DNA of 64,000 nucleotides from Rhea pennata (taxonomy: Eukaryota; Chordata; Aves; Rheiformes; Rheidae): positions 119,497,801-119,561,800 of the forward strand of contig NC_084663.1 of assembly GCF_028389875.1 (NCBI RefSeq). Reading direction: 5' to 3'. Of the stretch, positions 52,036-64,000 are shown in pieces. A program made the translations under genes and the position numbers. Below the pieces are notes generated by a model, which did not search any database, was not told where the DNA came from, and worked only from the letters and a program-made list of their open reading frames with translations. Position 1 is the stretch's first letter. Each line of letters begins with the position of its first letter.

Positions 52036-52645
52036 CATGACAGAATAGTTAGGACTGTAAGGGACCTCTGGAGATCATCTTGTCCAACCTCCCTGCTCAA
52101 GCAGGGTGATATACAGCAGGTTGCCCAAGACCATATCCAGACAGCTTTTGAATAGTTCCAAGGATGGAGACTCCACAATCTCTCTGGAGACAGGACAACC
52201 TGTTCCAGAGTTCAACCACCCTCACTGTAAAAAACGTCTTCTTAAACTCATATGGAATTTCTTGTGTTTCGATTTTTCTTTGTTTTCAGTTCACTGGGCA
52301 CCACTGAGAAAAGGCTGGCTCCTTACTCCCTCCTATCAGATATTTATATGTATTGATAAGATCCCCCTCAGCCTGCTTATCTTCAGGCTGAACAGGCTCA
52401 GCTCTATCAGCCTTTCATCATATGAAAGATGCTCCAGTCCCTTCATCATTTTCTTAGCCCTTTACTGGACTCACTCCAGTAGCTCCGTGTTCCTCTTGTA
52501 CTGGGAAGCCCAGGACTGGATATAACATTCTAGATGTAGCCTCTTCAGTGCTGAGCAGAGGGGAAGTATCACCTTCCTCGACCTGCTGGCAATGCTAGGC
52601 CTAATGCAGTGCGAATGCTGTTGGCCATCTTTGCGACATTTGGTG
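52036..52645 (-). repeat. CR1 (chicken repeat 1) LINE, 5'-truncated 3' end
   Basis: Reads on the + strand as the complement of a CR1 tail: GACCTCTGGAGATCATCTTG, then the 'ccaacctccctgctcaagcagg' block, the 'ttgcccaagaccatatccag' block, and 'cctcagcctgcttatcttcaggctgaacagg'. So the element is on the - strand with its 3' end at about 52036. About 610 bp of the 3' region is kept and the rest is 5'-truncated, which is typical for CR1. The 139-codon frame across it (52106-52525, + strand) is antisense to the element and not a gene. This is the strongest single marker of avian origin in the window. Confidence 0.92.
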
Positions 52646-55600
52646 AGTGAGAGGTGCTGCTGCCACGATCTTGCACTGGACTGTGCTGTGAGAGGAGCCC
52701 AAGAGATTCACAAGGACCTGAGTTTTGACATCTGAGGTGGCTATTCTACAGACCATTTCTCTAAAAGGTCCTGACCCAACAAGACTTGTGCCCTGGTATC
52801 TGCCTCATCACATGAAGTGCTGAGCTGGCTAGCAGAGCCAGACAGTTTCCTACCTATATTCATCCACCCCCTGAGGGTGTAGCCCCTCCTGAGATGAAGA
52901 ACTGGTATGTGCATGGAATGCTGTGACCACTCAGACTGAAACTCAGAGGTTTTGATTTGTAGGTTTAGAAAACAGAATGTTCTGAATCTGTAGTTCTCAG
53001 CTTCCAGCACTCCTGACTCCAGGGGAGCTCTCCCTGCAACCTTGGTGACTCTGAGCTGGCCTCTGCAGCAACTGCTTGAACTTGAGGTGTTTTGCATGAA
53101 GCACTTTTGGCTTACATCTTAGTACTTTTCTTTATTTGTTTTGTTGGACAATTTCTGAATGGCTTTACAGTTGGAGAGGGATACCAGGAAAGGGTAGGAA
53201 GTGTAGGAAAGCAGCACTGCTTCACTCTGAGAGTAAGGCACTCTCTACAAGTTTGGAGCCAGTCTGCAGAGGTCTCATAAACATCACTTGAACCAATCTC
53301 AGGTACAGCATGAAGGGAAGCCACTGCTAAAGATCTAAATCTGCTAAGACATTGAGGACCAAACATAGCTCTGTCCTTTTCAGTCAAAAGAGACTGGGAA
53401 ATCAGTGCAGAACACTATACTACAGGCTCAGAATAGAAAGAGTGATAGAGAAAACTGCAAAACTATTTGGGAGGTAGATGTTACTGCAGGTTTGAGTGAG
53501 ACTTTGCGAAAGTTGAGAACTGCTGACCTCTTACAGCCTATGAAGCATTCATTCATGTTCCACAAAGAGGTGCTGAACATTGTGGCTGCCTGTATTGCAG
53601 TTTCAGTGAGTTTGGCCCACAGCCTCACAGACCACCCATTCAATAGCTCTTCACAGATGCAACCAAAGGAACCTGGTCCTTGCTGATCCTACCTGGAGAC
53701 ATTTCTATTAGCAAGCATGCAGGTTTTAAATTCACTTACCAGTTCCTGTATTTTTAAGAACAAATTTCTGGTAACTCTAATTGAGGATATCTGCTTTTTG
53801 TTGAATCACACCAATGCTCTCACCAAGCCTTGGGTACTGATCTATCCATGGGAAGACTCCTTATTCAGCAACAAACCACTGATGGAGCTAAAATATGCTC
53901 TGAACAAGTTTCTCTAGCTGCGGTGGAGAAGGAAATTCTCCATGACCTTCCTTGGAGAAGGAACCATGTAGCTTCCTTGCCTGTGAACACCGTGAACTTA
54001 CAGTTCATCTTGCAGACTTACCTTTGCTGATGAAAAGGACGTCTGATGCTTTGCAGATCCACAGCTCTATAAACAACCTTACCTGTAGGAATTCATGAAC
54101 TGCAGATGTCCAGCTGCCACTGGAGTCACGATTTCTTTATCTCAAGGCATGAAGTAAGAGACAAGTTCTACTAGCTCAGTGGAAGGAGCTGACTCAACCA
54201 GTTTGTATTGTGAGGGAGAGTCAAAGTGGAGGTATTAAGTATCTACAGGCTAAGCCCAGCATACACTGCTGCACCTATTTCAACAGTCAAATGAAGCATA
54301 CCATTCCTCGAAAATGTTCTGTTTACCTTTTTCTGTAGAAGGGGCTAAGCCTAGGATTCTCCAGGAACCTCATTTTATGGCTAATTGCATAAACCACATA
54401 AGGCTAGGAAGGTGCAAGGGAGCACTGCTCCTTCCCTCAGGGTCTGTCAATTCTCTGTCTGAATCACCCAGGAAACAAACGGCTACCCAGAAAACTTGGC
54501 AATCTGACAATGCAACAAGCACCCAGGCTTTTGTTAGTGTATCATATTACATTACTGCTCAGGAAGCTCATTAACACCTTCAGAGTCTGAGAGAGTGCTT
54601 CTGCCTACAGATGTTGGGGAGTCCTGAAATAGGCTATGACCTAGAAACCTATTGTTGATATCTAAAATGCTGCTGGAGACCCCCAGCAGCCCCACAGAAT
54701 GAGTTAGAAAATTCATAGGTATTTTCAATCGCCATCCAAGATGTGTAGGAGATTGTGATGGGGAGAGAAGTTCACGTTTACTCAAGTTCAGGTGTACAGG
54801 TGCCAGACCATGATTATAAGCCTCATGATCCAGGGTACTCAAACACAATCTCAAACTTACATCATTGTCCATGTCTTTTTCCTTTCAGAACTACTCCGAG
54901 TCCCATCAGTGGGCCATGAAGTTGTCAATAATGGTTTTGAAAAATGTCTTCGTGAACAATTTTGTCTTTAACATGGATCATTTTGTATGAAAGCATTTTA
55001 CTGAGTGATGGTTGCCTCTGTTGTCGGGTATCTTTGCAAAGGAAATTGTGAGTTGCCCCATAGCTCTACACTCAGCTTCAAGTCTGGCAGAATTAATATC
55101 CCTTTATTAAACAGTGAAGAGCCAGAGAAGGATTTTGTGAACACCTGAGAGACTTAGGGACACAAATCCCATGACAAGTCTGTATGATTTGTGAACCTAA
55201 GTTACTTTGGGCTCATCAACAGTCAACTAATTAACCACTTTTTGCGAGGTATTCTGATTACATAAAACTATTCTGCCTCTTTCCTCTTCTCCACTTTTAT
55301 GTTATATTATGCCAAAATTGAAGACAAAAGAAATTTTAGACTCTAAAGACTGGCTGAATTTTAATTATAATTACAGTAAGGTCCACCAGACACTTTCCGA
55401 AAATGACTGAACCACCAAATGTCTCAGCTTTTAAGCCTAAGTAGGGAAAGCAAATTGCAAACATACCGAGGTGCAACAATAACTAGTCACTTACTATGTC
55501 GTTCTTTCCATCAATACTTTTTCTGTAGTTAGAATGGAACACCAAAAATATTAAAGCAGTGACTTGCTAGCGATCTTGTACATTACTATTCTAAAATCTT

Positions 55601-58089
55601 TGAGGAGAGTGCACTGGATCTGGCATACAGTGAGAGACACAACACTGTATACATAAAGCTCTTGTTTTTGATATACAATTAATATAACAAGAGTGAACAA
55701 AGCCATTTACAGAGTGCTAAGCCAGCATTTTGTACAACTTATGACAAAACAACAGAGATGTATCATCTGATGTTTTTACACAGTCTGGAATGATTTATTA
55801 TGTACTATAAATCTAGCATTACCATACATTTAATTGTTGAGGTAAGCTGTTAAGAAATGAAAAATGCTGGTTAGCTCATTTTGCCTAGCATTCATCAGTG
55901 ATTGGAACTGGATATTACATTCCCAGTGGAAATTACCAGCATTGGCAAGGCTATTTTACAGCTGTTCAGTATGCGGCCTACATTGTAATGAAGTCGTGAC
56001 ATGAAATGTTTGTGGAAATTATAATGAAATGTTAGCTGAAAATACACTGAAGTGGTTAGTGAAGAAAGAGGAATGAAGTATAACTTTTACAGACTCCACC
56101 ACCACCTCAGCTCATGCAGCTTCAGCTGTTACTTTAGCCCAGATGTGTTAAGCTACCTCATCGTATTGAATCACACGTCACATTTCCTCTCCAGCATCTC
56201 CTTTGGCTGTCTTAGTACTTTGAATTAAATCTGATCTTATCTTCTCCTTATGCCTTGTTTTTTCATTCTCTGTAGCTTCTAATTCACCATGGTCTATGAT
56301 CTTCTTTCCTTTCACTTTTCTCTCCTTTTCTCTTAACCTCTTCATATCCAGTTGCTATTCCCTTCCTGACCTCCCTCAGGTCCATCCCTCACTTCCCATT
56401 CCTACAAGGAAATCACTTGTTTGGCTTTCACAAGTATTGAAGTTTCTCTGGTTTCCTCTGACCCCATGGAATTCTCCCTTCCCCAAAGCCACACACCGTA
56501 GAGCTGCTGAATCAGCCTCCATGATTGCTACCTGTGCACTGTCCACCCATATTTCAGTCCTTTGCTGGCTCTCTGTTTACTGACAGATCAGATCTGATCT
56601 CATGTTACCAGTTTCAAATTAGATCTAATGCTTAGGATTGAGTAATCCTCACAAGAATGTCTTAAAGGTCCATTCATACCCACTTCCATAAATTGCTTCC
56701 ATAATTGCTAATAATATCATGACACTTTGCTGACCCCTCTAACAGCACTTTGCAACTCTCTCTTCTTCTTTCCCTCTGATTTTAGCCTTCCACCCCTATT
56801 TTCGCTTCTTTTTTTCCAAGCCACTGTTAATAGCTCCATCTGTCATGCATCCTCAGTAGTATGCTCTCTTTCCTGCCGTCTCCTGTGCTTTAATCTTACA
56901 GGAACAACCCTTCACCTTCATACCTGTTTTGAGAATCAAGCCCTTCCCTGGTGCTGTTCCTCTCCGAAGATTGTTGGTCACTCACATTAGTCCTAATCTT
57001 CAGCCCTTTTCTTGGAAACTCATGGTAGGAGGCTTACAATTCACTTGCAGCCTTTCAGCTGCTGTCCAGGGCCACTCACAGCTTTTCCACAATAGTAACT
57101 AACAGGCATTCAGGGAAATAGCAGACATTTCAATCCCTTCGGGAGCCAGGCTGAGAGATGGCTGTCGATGTCAGGATGTGAGCCCATCGCAATGTCCAAG
57201 CACCTTTTACACGCTTCCTGGATGTATCCTCAGAGCTTGTCAGTAGGAAAAAAATAAGTAAATAAACAGTCTCTCTCTCCTTGAAGAAAGAGTTGAAATG
57301 GAAAATATGCAGCAAGTCTTGGTAAAAAATATAGCCTCTCTTCCAAACTTTTATTAGTCTTGCGTATTTAAAGATGTAAGCACTTCAAAGGAGCATCTGT
57401 TACTCATGATATATATTTACCATACCCAGCACAATAGGATCCAGCTCATGGCTGGATCATCTGAATACCATTCTCATCTCAGAGAACCACAGGATATTGA
57501 TGTATCATGCTGGTGTTTCTGAGAATTAGACAACAAACTTCTTTTTTCCATCTATAAACAGAACAAATAGTTGGGCTCTCTATCACCCAGCCCCTTCCCT
57601 TGCATTTTGTATACTGTAACACAGTTGAACATGCCCCTTCCCATTCCTGTAAGAGAATAGGGATGTTGTTTTAGAAAGTGACTGTTTCAGAGGTCATGCT
57701 ATTGCAATGTACCAAAGCGCTTCACAATCCCTCTAGGATGGTGTATGTCCCTTGCAAGCTCTACATCATCCCTGGTAGCCCTTTGCTGATGTCTCACATG
57801 CCAGGGGTCTAAATTGCTGGTTTGCTGATACAAACTGGTAATTAGTAATATAAAAGTATGCAGAGAGTTTGAACGAAAGACTTGTCTGAAACTTAAAACT
57901 TGCCTTTTATATTCTTCCAAGATTACTTTGAAGTCAAGCTTGAGTGTGTGTGCCCATTTTAAGGACCTAGTATTCATTTTCTGCAGAGCAGCTTGAAAGT
58001 TTCCAGAGTAGAAGAACGACACCTTCAACATAAGGAAAATTGGAAATGCTTAGGAATTTTTTTTGGCAACCTTATTCATGATTATCTAG

Positions 58090-58190
58090 TACTAAGCAGC
58101 AACACACTGCTGGGTGCTGTACGGATGTGCAGTTTCTGCCCCAAAAAACTTTCAGTTTGGCAGGAACACAAACAAAACAGGGCCAAAATA
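58090..58190 (+). repeat. MIR-type SINE fragment
   Basis: 'ctgctgggtgctgtacggat ... gtttctgccccaaaaaactttcagttt' follows the internal part of the long MIR-type sauropsid repeat (gctaggtgctgtacaaac ... ccctgccccaaagagcttacagt). + orientation. Confidence 0.5.
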
Positions 58191-61100
58191 AACACTATGC
58201 AGTTGGGCAACATGAGCTAGTGGAATTAGTGTAGTGAGTTTGGAAAAAAAAACCTTCCTAGTGGTGTTCTGGCAGAGAGCTCTGAGGAAGAGAGGTATTC
58301 AGTCCATGAGCAAAAAAACTGCAGCAAACACAAGGGAGAGCATGGAACCTCATGAAAAACTGAGATGAGGAAGGGCCTTTTAGTTGCACAAGAAAGATCT
58401 CTCAGCCAGATGATGCTATATGCCCATTAGTTGCTTGCTTGGGTTAGAGGCACAAAGTCCACCAGGAAGGAACTGGCAGTCCAAGAAGTCATAGATGGAA
58501 ATGGTTTAGACAGGAGACATGAGGCCTGCTCATGTGCAGAGACAGAAAAAGAAAAAAAAAAAAGGCCCCATTAACAATTATCAGAGAAGAGGAATAGGTT
58601 TGTGAAGTGAAGTATGTCTAATCTTGGCTAACAGCCAGCCAGAGGGAACATGATAATAAACTACAAATATTTGCAAAGCTGTAAACATCGAGGCAGGCTA
58701 GGAACTCTGGCACGTGATGCATGGGGAACATAATCAGAAGAAATTACAGAAGGGAAAAATTGCAGGAAAAGAAAAAAACTCTTTCACAAAGAAATGCATT
58801 AGCTTGTGTGTTGAGGAAAGAGGTGGAAATACCCTGCAGCTGAGACCTTTGAAAATGAGCGGATGGTTAAGGAAATACCAGCGAGTATACAACACAAAAT
58901 AATTCTGTAAGAGTGAGGGTACTGGATGAGGTAACACAAGTAGCTTTTCTCATTATTTCTTCTAGAACTGTGCACAGAAAACTATCCTGCTCCTTACTGT
59001 TTTATAAAATATATATGGCCCAAGATTCTAGTGTGCAACCTAAAGACTCTTCTGAGACTGATTTTGTGAAGTCCTCACTCCACTAATTTAAAAGCACATC
59101 TCAGGCCAGTTACTAAAACTAACCTGCCTGGCTGTTTTCCTCTGCTTTCTTGAAAAATGTGCATTTCTAAACAATGAAGACAATTAAGTTTTCAAGCAAT
59201 TTGTACATTCCAGTCGGCCTAACATCTGCATTAACCAGCTCACCAGTTGGTGGGCCAACATTCATCGTGTAGATATTAGCTTTTCTCAATCTGCTGCCCT
59301 CACAGCAGCAGCTTAGAAAAGAAAAAACATGTGAGTCTTAGAAGCTAGAAGCCTGAGGAGTCAACACCATGATGAAGTGGTTTCTCCCTTCTTCAAGCAA
59401 GGATCTTGCTACATCACACATCTACTGCAGTCTCAACCACCAGTGCCTTGAAGAAGTGACTGAACTGCCTAAGGAGCACAGGAGCCAAAGCACTTTGGAG
59501 CCTGCAGCTGGAGCCTAGAAATAACCAGGGAGCCAGTACAGCCTTTGGAGAAGACTCATGTGCTTCTTTCAAAAAGCACCACTCACTCAGACTTTGTTTT
59601 TCTTTTTTCTCCTGATGAAGTGAGCAGAAACAGCAGTTGTGACAAGCCTTGCATGACCAGAGGATGAGAGGTGTTAATGGAATGCTTAGGTAGGTTGCTC
59701 TATATCCTCACTACCCAGGGTGTGTATGCAGTGCTCATTAAAGAGGGAGGGGCTTAATGTTAATTAACGAAGGGGGATGCCTCATGGCCTCCTTAGCCCT
59801 TCCCTCTCTTGCAGTAATGCTGAGTGTTGGAGCAACAGCCTCATCCAAGTCCAAGCTGGAAGCTCTTGGACAAACTCAGGCAAGGAAGGGCTTTTAGCCA
59901 TGTGGCTCTATGAGGGGCCCAACATAGAATAGGATGCAACACCTGCAGGAAGAAAAAAAAAAAAGAAAAAAAAAAAAGAAACACTCTGTAACAAGAAAAC
60001 ACAGGGGAACTTGTTTTCTTTCCATCAGGTGTTGCTGCTGCATTACTGGGTTACCTGTCACCCTTGAAGGGGCTCACGTTGCTGATGCTTGCTCAGCCCA
60101 GGCACTTGGTAAGGCCTCTTAGGTGCACAGTCCTAGCTGAGTGAGATTGTCTTCAATGACACTTGATAGTACCTATGGTCCAGAAACAGTGTAAGTCATG
60201 TCATATCTGTCTCTGCAGGCAACTTTGGATACATGTGAACAGGAGAGAAATAGAGAATGGCAGTGGAAAAAAGTGAGCCACACTTTGGTCCCACTGATAT
60301 CTTAGCTCTGAAGGCTACAGCCACAAGATATATGAAGGCACCCTCTGTTGACCAATAGAGAATGAAGTTCTTGTGTTATTTCAGGAGGCAGTTAAAATTC
60401 AGATGTGTTAATCAAATCCTTTGGTCAGATGGGATATTGTTCTGACTTGTTGGTGATTCAGGTAAGCAGAGCTTATTCTTGGGGGTGGTGGAAAAGGGCT
60501 CCCCTTCCCTGTTCTCCTGACCAAAACTTGAGAAGACTTGGGAAAAAAAACCATTGAGATTGAAAGTCAATAAGATTATTAAAAATATAATAGAATGTAG
60601 AGTTTTTTTAATCTTTGTCTTTCTTTAATGTACATCCACTTCAGATCTACCTCTAAAATCAAATTTTGTGAGCTTAACTGGTGTAAGAAACAGTCTGAGC
60701 AAGAGGAGTGTGCAGAAGAAAGTCTGAATCACTGACGATCCCTTTGTTTGTATGGGCAGAGCTTATGAAGCATGTGGCATTTGAAGCATCCAGCGTGGAC
60801 TGTTCTGAATACAGAAAGTAAAGGGAGGAAGCTCTTCAAAATAAGATGTTTGGTACAGTTGGTGCTGTATTGCCCTAACTTTTGAGAAATTTAGTGTTGA
60901 TTTTTCCCCTAAGAATCCCAGTGCAAGTATTGTAAAATGTCATTCAAAGGCATTTTTAGTATCTTCACTAAACTGGGTTTATTGCTGGGGAAAATATCTA
61001 GATCAAGAATGCTGAGAGTTGAACTTTCTAGTTTTACTTTTAAATCTTTTCTCACTATCACCTTACATGTGGAGCTTCTCAGAGAGTTATAAATTTCTTG

Positions 61101-61234
61101 GGGAAACATAAGCAGAGACCTATTAAAATTCTAAGGTATAGGAAAAATAAAATTGGCACTTTGAGTTCTTTGAGTGCTATAATAAAGAATGAGATTTGAC
61201 TGATAACTGACTTTAAAAAGAGTCCTAATTTAAA

Positions 61235-61300
61235 TGAAGGGCCCAGATTATCAGCCTCACCAGCTTGCGGAAGTACAGACTTATTCAGGCTACGTTGTCA
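61235..61300. repeat. Ancient amniote repeat fragment
   Basis: 'gggcccagattatcagcctcaccagct' resembles the edge of the same repeat class as 37040-37115 (gggccagattctcagctgg). Short and weak. Confidence 0.3.
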
Positions 61301-62951
61301 GTGCATACAGGTGCTTAAAAGGCACAAGCAGACAGGTTCCACAGCCGAGGTCTTGGGGTCCAGCCGAGCCTCACACGAGTGTCTCCTGTGGTATGGACTA
61401 AAAGATGGTGTACCTTCACTGAGCATGCCTTCTGGCTGTGCCAGGATTGTCCTTCTCCATCAAAGAGGAAAATGGTCAGAAGTGCAAACCAGCCCCTAAA
61501 ACTCTGCCCTTACACCCCTCTTCCTGGCTCCCAGCATAAGGATGGTCAGGGCAGCAGGCAGTGAGCAGCAGAGGGTTCACTGCCTGTTTTGCCTTTTCCA
61601 GGTCTCTGGGACACTAGCCTGGTTCTTGCCCTCAGGGCAGGGAGGCCCTGTGGTGTAGCTATCATTCCTCCTGGAGTAGAGAAGTCCCACAAGCAGCAGT
61701 GCCAATCAGTCCCAACCCAGTTCCTGAGCAGCAGTAGGGCAGTAAGAATAGCTCTCCACCCTTCGGTCTCCTCTTCATCCCCGTAGTTGCAAAACTCAAA
61801 TTTTCTAAGGCTCCTGGGAAGCTGTGAGCCTGCTCTGGAGAGAGCTGTAGCCCTAGGATGGGTGTCCTGATCTGATCTGCCAGTGTAGGATCTTGTTCTT
61901 CATTGTGAGGGCTCTCCACCTCCACACCTGCTGCAACTCTCTCCCAGCAGGGACTTGGATCTTCTCTTCTCATTCCAGCATATCTCTTCCCATTGCACAT
62001 GGCAGTAGCTGGCCAATACTGCCTGAAAACTCTGCAAGTAGCTCTGAGAGCACTGGGGATACTTTGGGGGCTTTCAGACATGTCCTTGCCAATCTAAACA
62101 AAGATGATTGTTTTATCTGGATTTTCAAGTATTTAATTAAAAGGTGGTTCAGTAACACACTTACCACAATTTGAGCTGTACTGTGCACATGATGTAGCTA
62201 GCAAGCATCTGTAGATGTATTTCTGGTTAATGCAGATATCAGTGAAAATCAAACTATTATTCTAATAGTCGGCATATAGGTGTGTGCCTGGCAAAACTTT
62301 CCAAAATAGTGAGTGACTAACCTTTTCCAAGGTTTTTGTAGCCCTTCCATGAGTTTTTATTTTTTATTCTTTTTAGGAGATACAGACTTACAGTGCTTCT
62401 TTCCCAAAACATCAGAAGGCTGATGATGCCATTGCTCAGGTCTCAAACATCAGTAATACAATCCTGTGCTTATAAACAGTCACCAAGATACCCATAATGC
62501 GGGAGTCTGGCAAATAGGTTCCCATTGCACAGCACCGATTAACGCTCTACAAAACAGACATGTACAGAATTTGCTATAAAACCTGAAACCACACCCATTT
62601 TGTCTGAAAAGAGACAAAAGAACAGCAGAAGAGAGGGATATAGTTGGAGGTCTGAGCTGTTTGGAGTCTCTGCAGTAAACACTGCCTGCTGTGGAGAGCC
62701 ACTCATAAATGTCAGGGCTAATTCTCCAGACCAGTTCTTCAGCTGGTGTTGAAAAAAAAATGGAGTCACGCCATTAGGCACCAGATGTAGTTTAGGGGCC
62801 CAGGGTGCAGTGTGGGAAGCCTCTGTATCTAGAACAGAAAGAAAACATTCTGCCCTTTGTAAACATGCAAGATGGATTGTAATGACAAATTAACAAGCTA
62901 CCATACGCTCTGTTTTAAAGTGAGGAATAATGGAAGTTATTCATTATTCAT

Positions 62952-62957
62952 TTTATT
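62952..62957 (-). terminator. ERG: Possible distal ERG polyadenylation signal
   Basis: TTTATT on the + strand (AATAAA on -), in an AT-rich context with a further ATTATTCATTATTC just beyond. If used, the ERG transcript would run about 500 bases past the proximal signal. Confidence 0.3.
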
Positions 62958-63399
62958 TACTAATAAGGATACAGTATGTACTAATAGCAAGGGGGCATGG
63001 TAATTGAACATATGCTTCAGTATAAAGATGTCTCAGGCTGAAATAGTGTTATGTAATCTGAAGGCAATGAAAAAATAATTTCTGGGTAATGTTTCTTCCT
63101 TTGAGGCTTCCATTAGACTTCATTTTCACTCTTGGCCATAAAGTCATCTAAGAACTGGGCATGGTTGCAATCTCTGGGCAAAAGAAGCTCAGGCAAGGCA
63201 CTGTTAAGAAGAACTGCAAGTATTTTAGCAAAACTGTGTGGAAAAAGAAGATAAATAGCACCTGTCTACGTTAAACTCATTCTAAGCAGTGCTATTTGGT
63301 CCTACGTTTTCATTATTGCCAGATCTTACAAAACACAACAAACTTTAAAACAAAATGCTTAACATATTTTAACTTTGTTGGAAGAAGGTCTGATAGGCA

Positions 63400-64000
63400 T
63401 GTTAGGTACTAAAAATGCAAATGCAAACTACAGTGTCAATCTGAATTGCCATGCTAGGCCAAGCTTATTTTATTACATACATTCTGCATTCTAAGTACTA
63501 ATACGTTCATAATGTAAACATTAAGCATACAGAGTTAAAATTCAAGGCCACAATATTTTTGATTGTCCCTTTTTTGTGTCTTTGGTTGGCCGAGATCAAC
63601 TCGTAGTGTATAAATGCATAAGTTATATAATAATTATATAAAAAGGAAAAAATAACATTGACTTGTATACTTCATTCTGACAAACGCACAGCGTTCGCGA
63701 CTCAATAAAGAAAAACTGGCGCCCGCCTAGCAAAAATACTTAGACGATTTCTGATTTTGGCAGTCAAGGGTTGTCTCTTACCTTAACCAATAGAAAACAA
63801 ACTCCCTTAATAATGATGAGGTTCTAACTGGTAATTTTTAAATATCAAACACAATTCCAGTTTCACTTTTTTTGTTTTTCAAGAGATGCATATTCTGATT
63901 TCTGAATTTTTCTGTTTTTCCTTTTTTCCACTTTTTTTATTACTATAAAATCAAGTCTGTTCCTCCTGTAATACTGGGAATGGTATAATACTGAGCAAAA
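63400..64000 (-). other. ERG: ERG 3' untranslated region (partial)
   Basis: Read on the - strand, this block matches my memory of the human ERG mRNA 3' UTR over long runs: 'cgctgtgcgtttgtcagaat', 'gaagtatacaagtcaatg', 'acttatgcatttatacacta', 'cgagttgatctcggcca', 'gtggccttgaattttaact', 'ctgtatgcttaatgtttac', 'tgtaataaaataagcttgg' and 'cctagcatggca'. ERG is an ETS-domain transcription factor of endothelium, cartilage and blood progenitors. Its coding exons lie beyond the right edge, since no ETS-domain frame occurs in the window. Orientation and position agree with human 21q22, where KCNJ15 and ERG are convergent neighbours. Identification relies on recall, not alignment; the left end of the transcript is uncertain. 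Confidence 0.75.
63469..63474 (-). terminator. ERG: Putative ERG polyadenylation signal
   Basis: AATAAA on the - strand within 'tgtaataaaataagcttgg', a stretch I remember as shared with the human ERG 3' UTR. Human transcripts appear to run past this point, so it may be one of several sites. Confidence 0.45.

Larger units (their letters stand above)
52646..62930. other. Intergenic stretch proximal to the ERG 3' end
   Basis: About 10 kb with no gene I can support. It holds an acceptor-like site before 54889, a candidate conserved block at 55690-56060, a pyrimidine-rich section at 56290-56420, a MIR-like fragment (58090-58190), an A-rich tract (59949-59979) and a further ancient repeat fragment (61235-61300). 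Open frames are short and overlap on both strands. Confidence 0.45.

Noticed and set aside
52106-52525. 139-codon + strand frame
   Set aside because: It lies entirely inside the CR1 element on the opposite strand; the similarity is to a repeat, not a gene.
56585-56600. 16-base perfect palindrome AGATCAGATCTGATCT
   Set aside because: Same chance expectation; no context supports a binding site.
61662-62081. 139-codon - strand frame near the ERG end, checked as a possible ERG exon
   Set aside because: The translation has no ETS or PNT domain features and it lies beyond the ERG transcript end; no conserved match recognised.
63400-64000. Possible ERG coding exon at the right edge
   Set aside because: No frame encodes the ETS domain or ERG C-terminus; only untranslated sequence is seen.
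1-64000. Endogenous retrovirus or other viral insertion
   Set aside because: No gag, pol or env-like frame, primer binding site or paired LTR was seen; the only mobile-element traces are CR1, MIR-like and MITE-like relics and one unidentified short repeat.

Overview
The window looks like a piece of a bird chromosome. One intact protein-coding exon is recognisable: the complete 375-residue coding sequence of KCNJ15, the inward-rectifier potassium channel Kir4.2, at 22700-23827 on the + strand. Avian origin is suggested by a chicken-repeat-1 (CR1) LINE tail at about 52036-52645, the near-absence of L1/Alu-type elements, several very degenerate sauropsid-type repeats, and sparse coding density. 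The species cannot be named from the sequence alone.

Layout. 1-22210 is 5' flank and/or 5' intron of KCNJ15, with no protein-coding exon I can support. It holds simple repeats, a GC-rich patch at 20390-20760, one well-formed exon-like segment (16013-16071) and a strong isolated splice donor after 2031. 22211-22348 is a probable KCNJ15 5' exon. It is separated by a 335-bp intron from the terminal exon, which starts at 22684 and carries the whole channel ORF. The 3' UTR follows, with a plausible poly(A) signal at 24744-24749. From about 24770 to 62900 there is a large intergenic interval holding CR1, MIR-like and palindromic MITE-like fossils, a 264-bp uninterrupted polypyrimidine tract (38333-38596), an inverted pair of a 134-bp repeat (25964-26097 / 27195-27328), and some candidate conserved noncoding stretches. 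The last ~600 bases (63400-64000), read on the - strand, match what I remember of the 3' UTR of ERG, the ETS-family transcription factor. KCNJ15 and ERG are tail-to-tail neighbours in human 21q22, so both the position and the orientation fit.

How the genes relate. The two genes converge. Kir4.2 is a membrane K+ channel and ERG an endothelial/haematopoietic transcription factor. They share a locus, not a pathway visible here, and the long intergenic stretch may hold regulatory elements for either.

I did not find an unknown multi-gene system. The most testable new observation is that the probable upstream KCNJ15 exon contains an AUG that stays in frame across the splice and would add 28 residues to the Kir4.2 N-terminus. 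Nearly all other open frames are short, overlapping on several strands, or inside repeats, and I have not called them genes.
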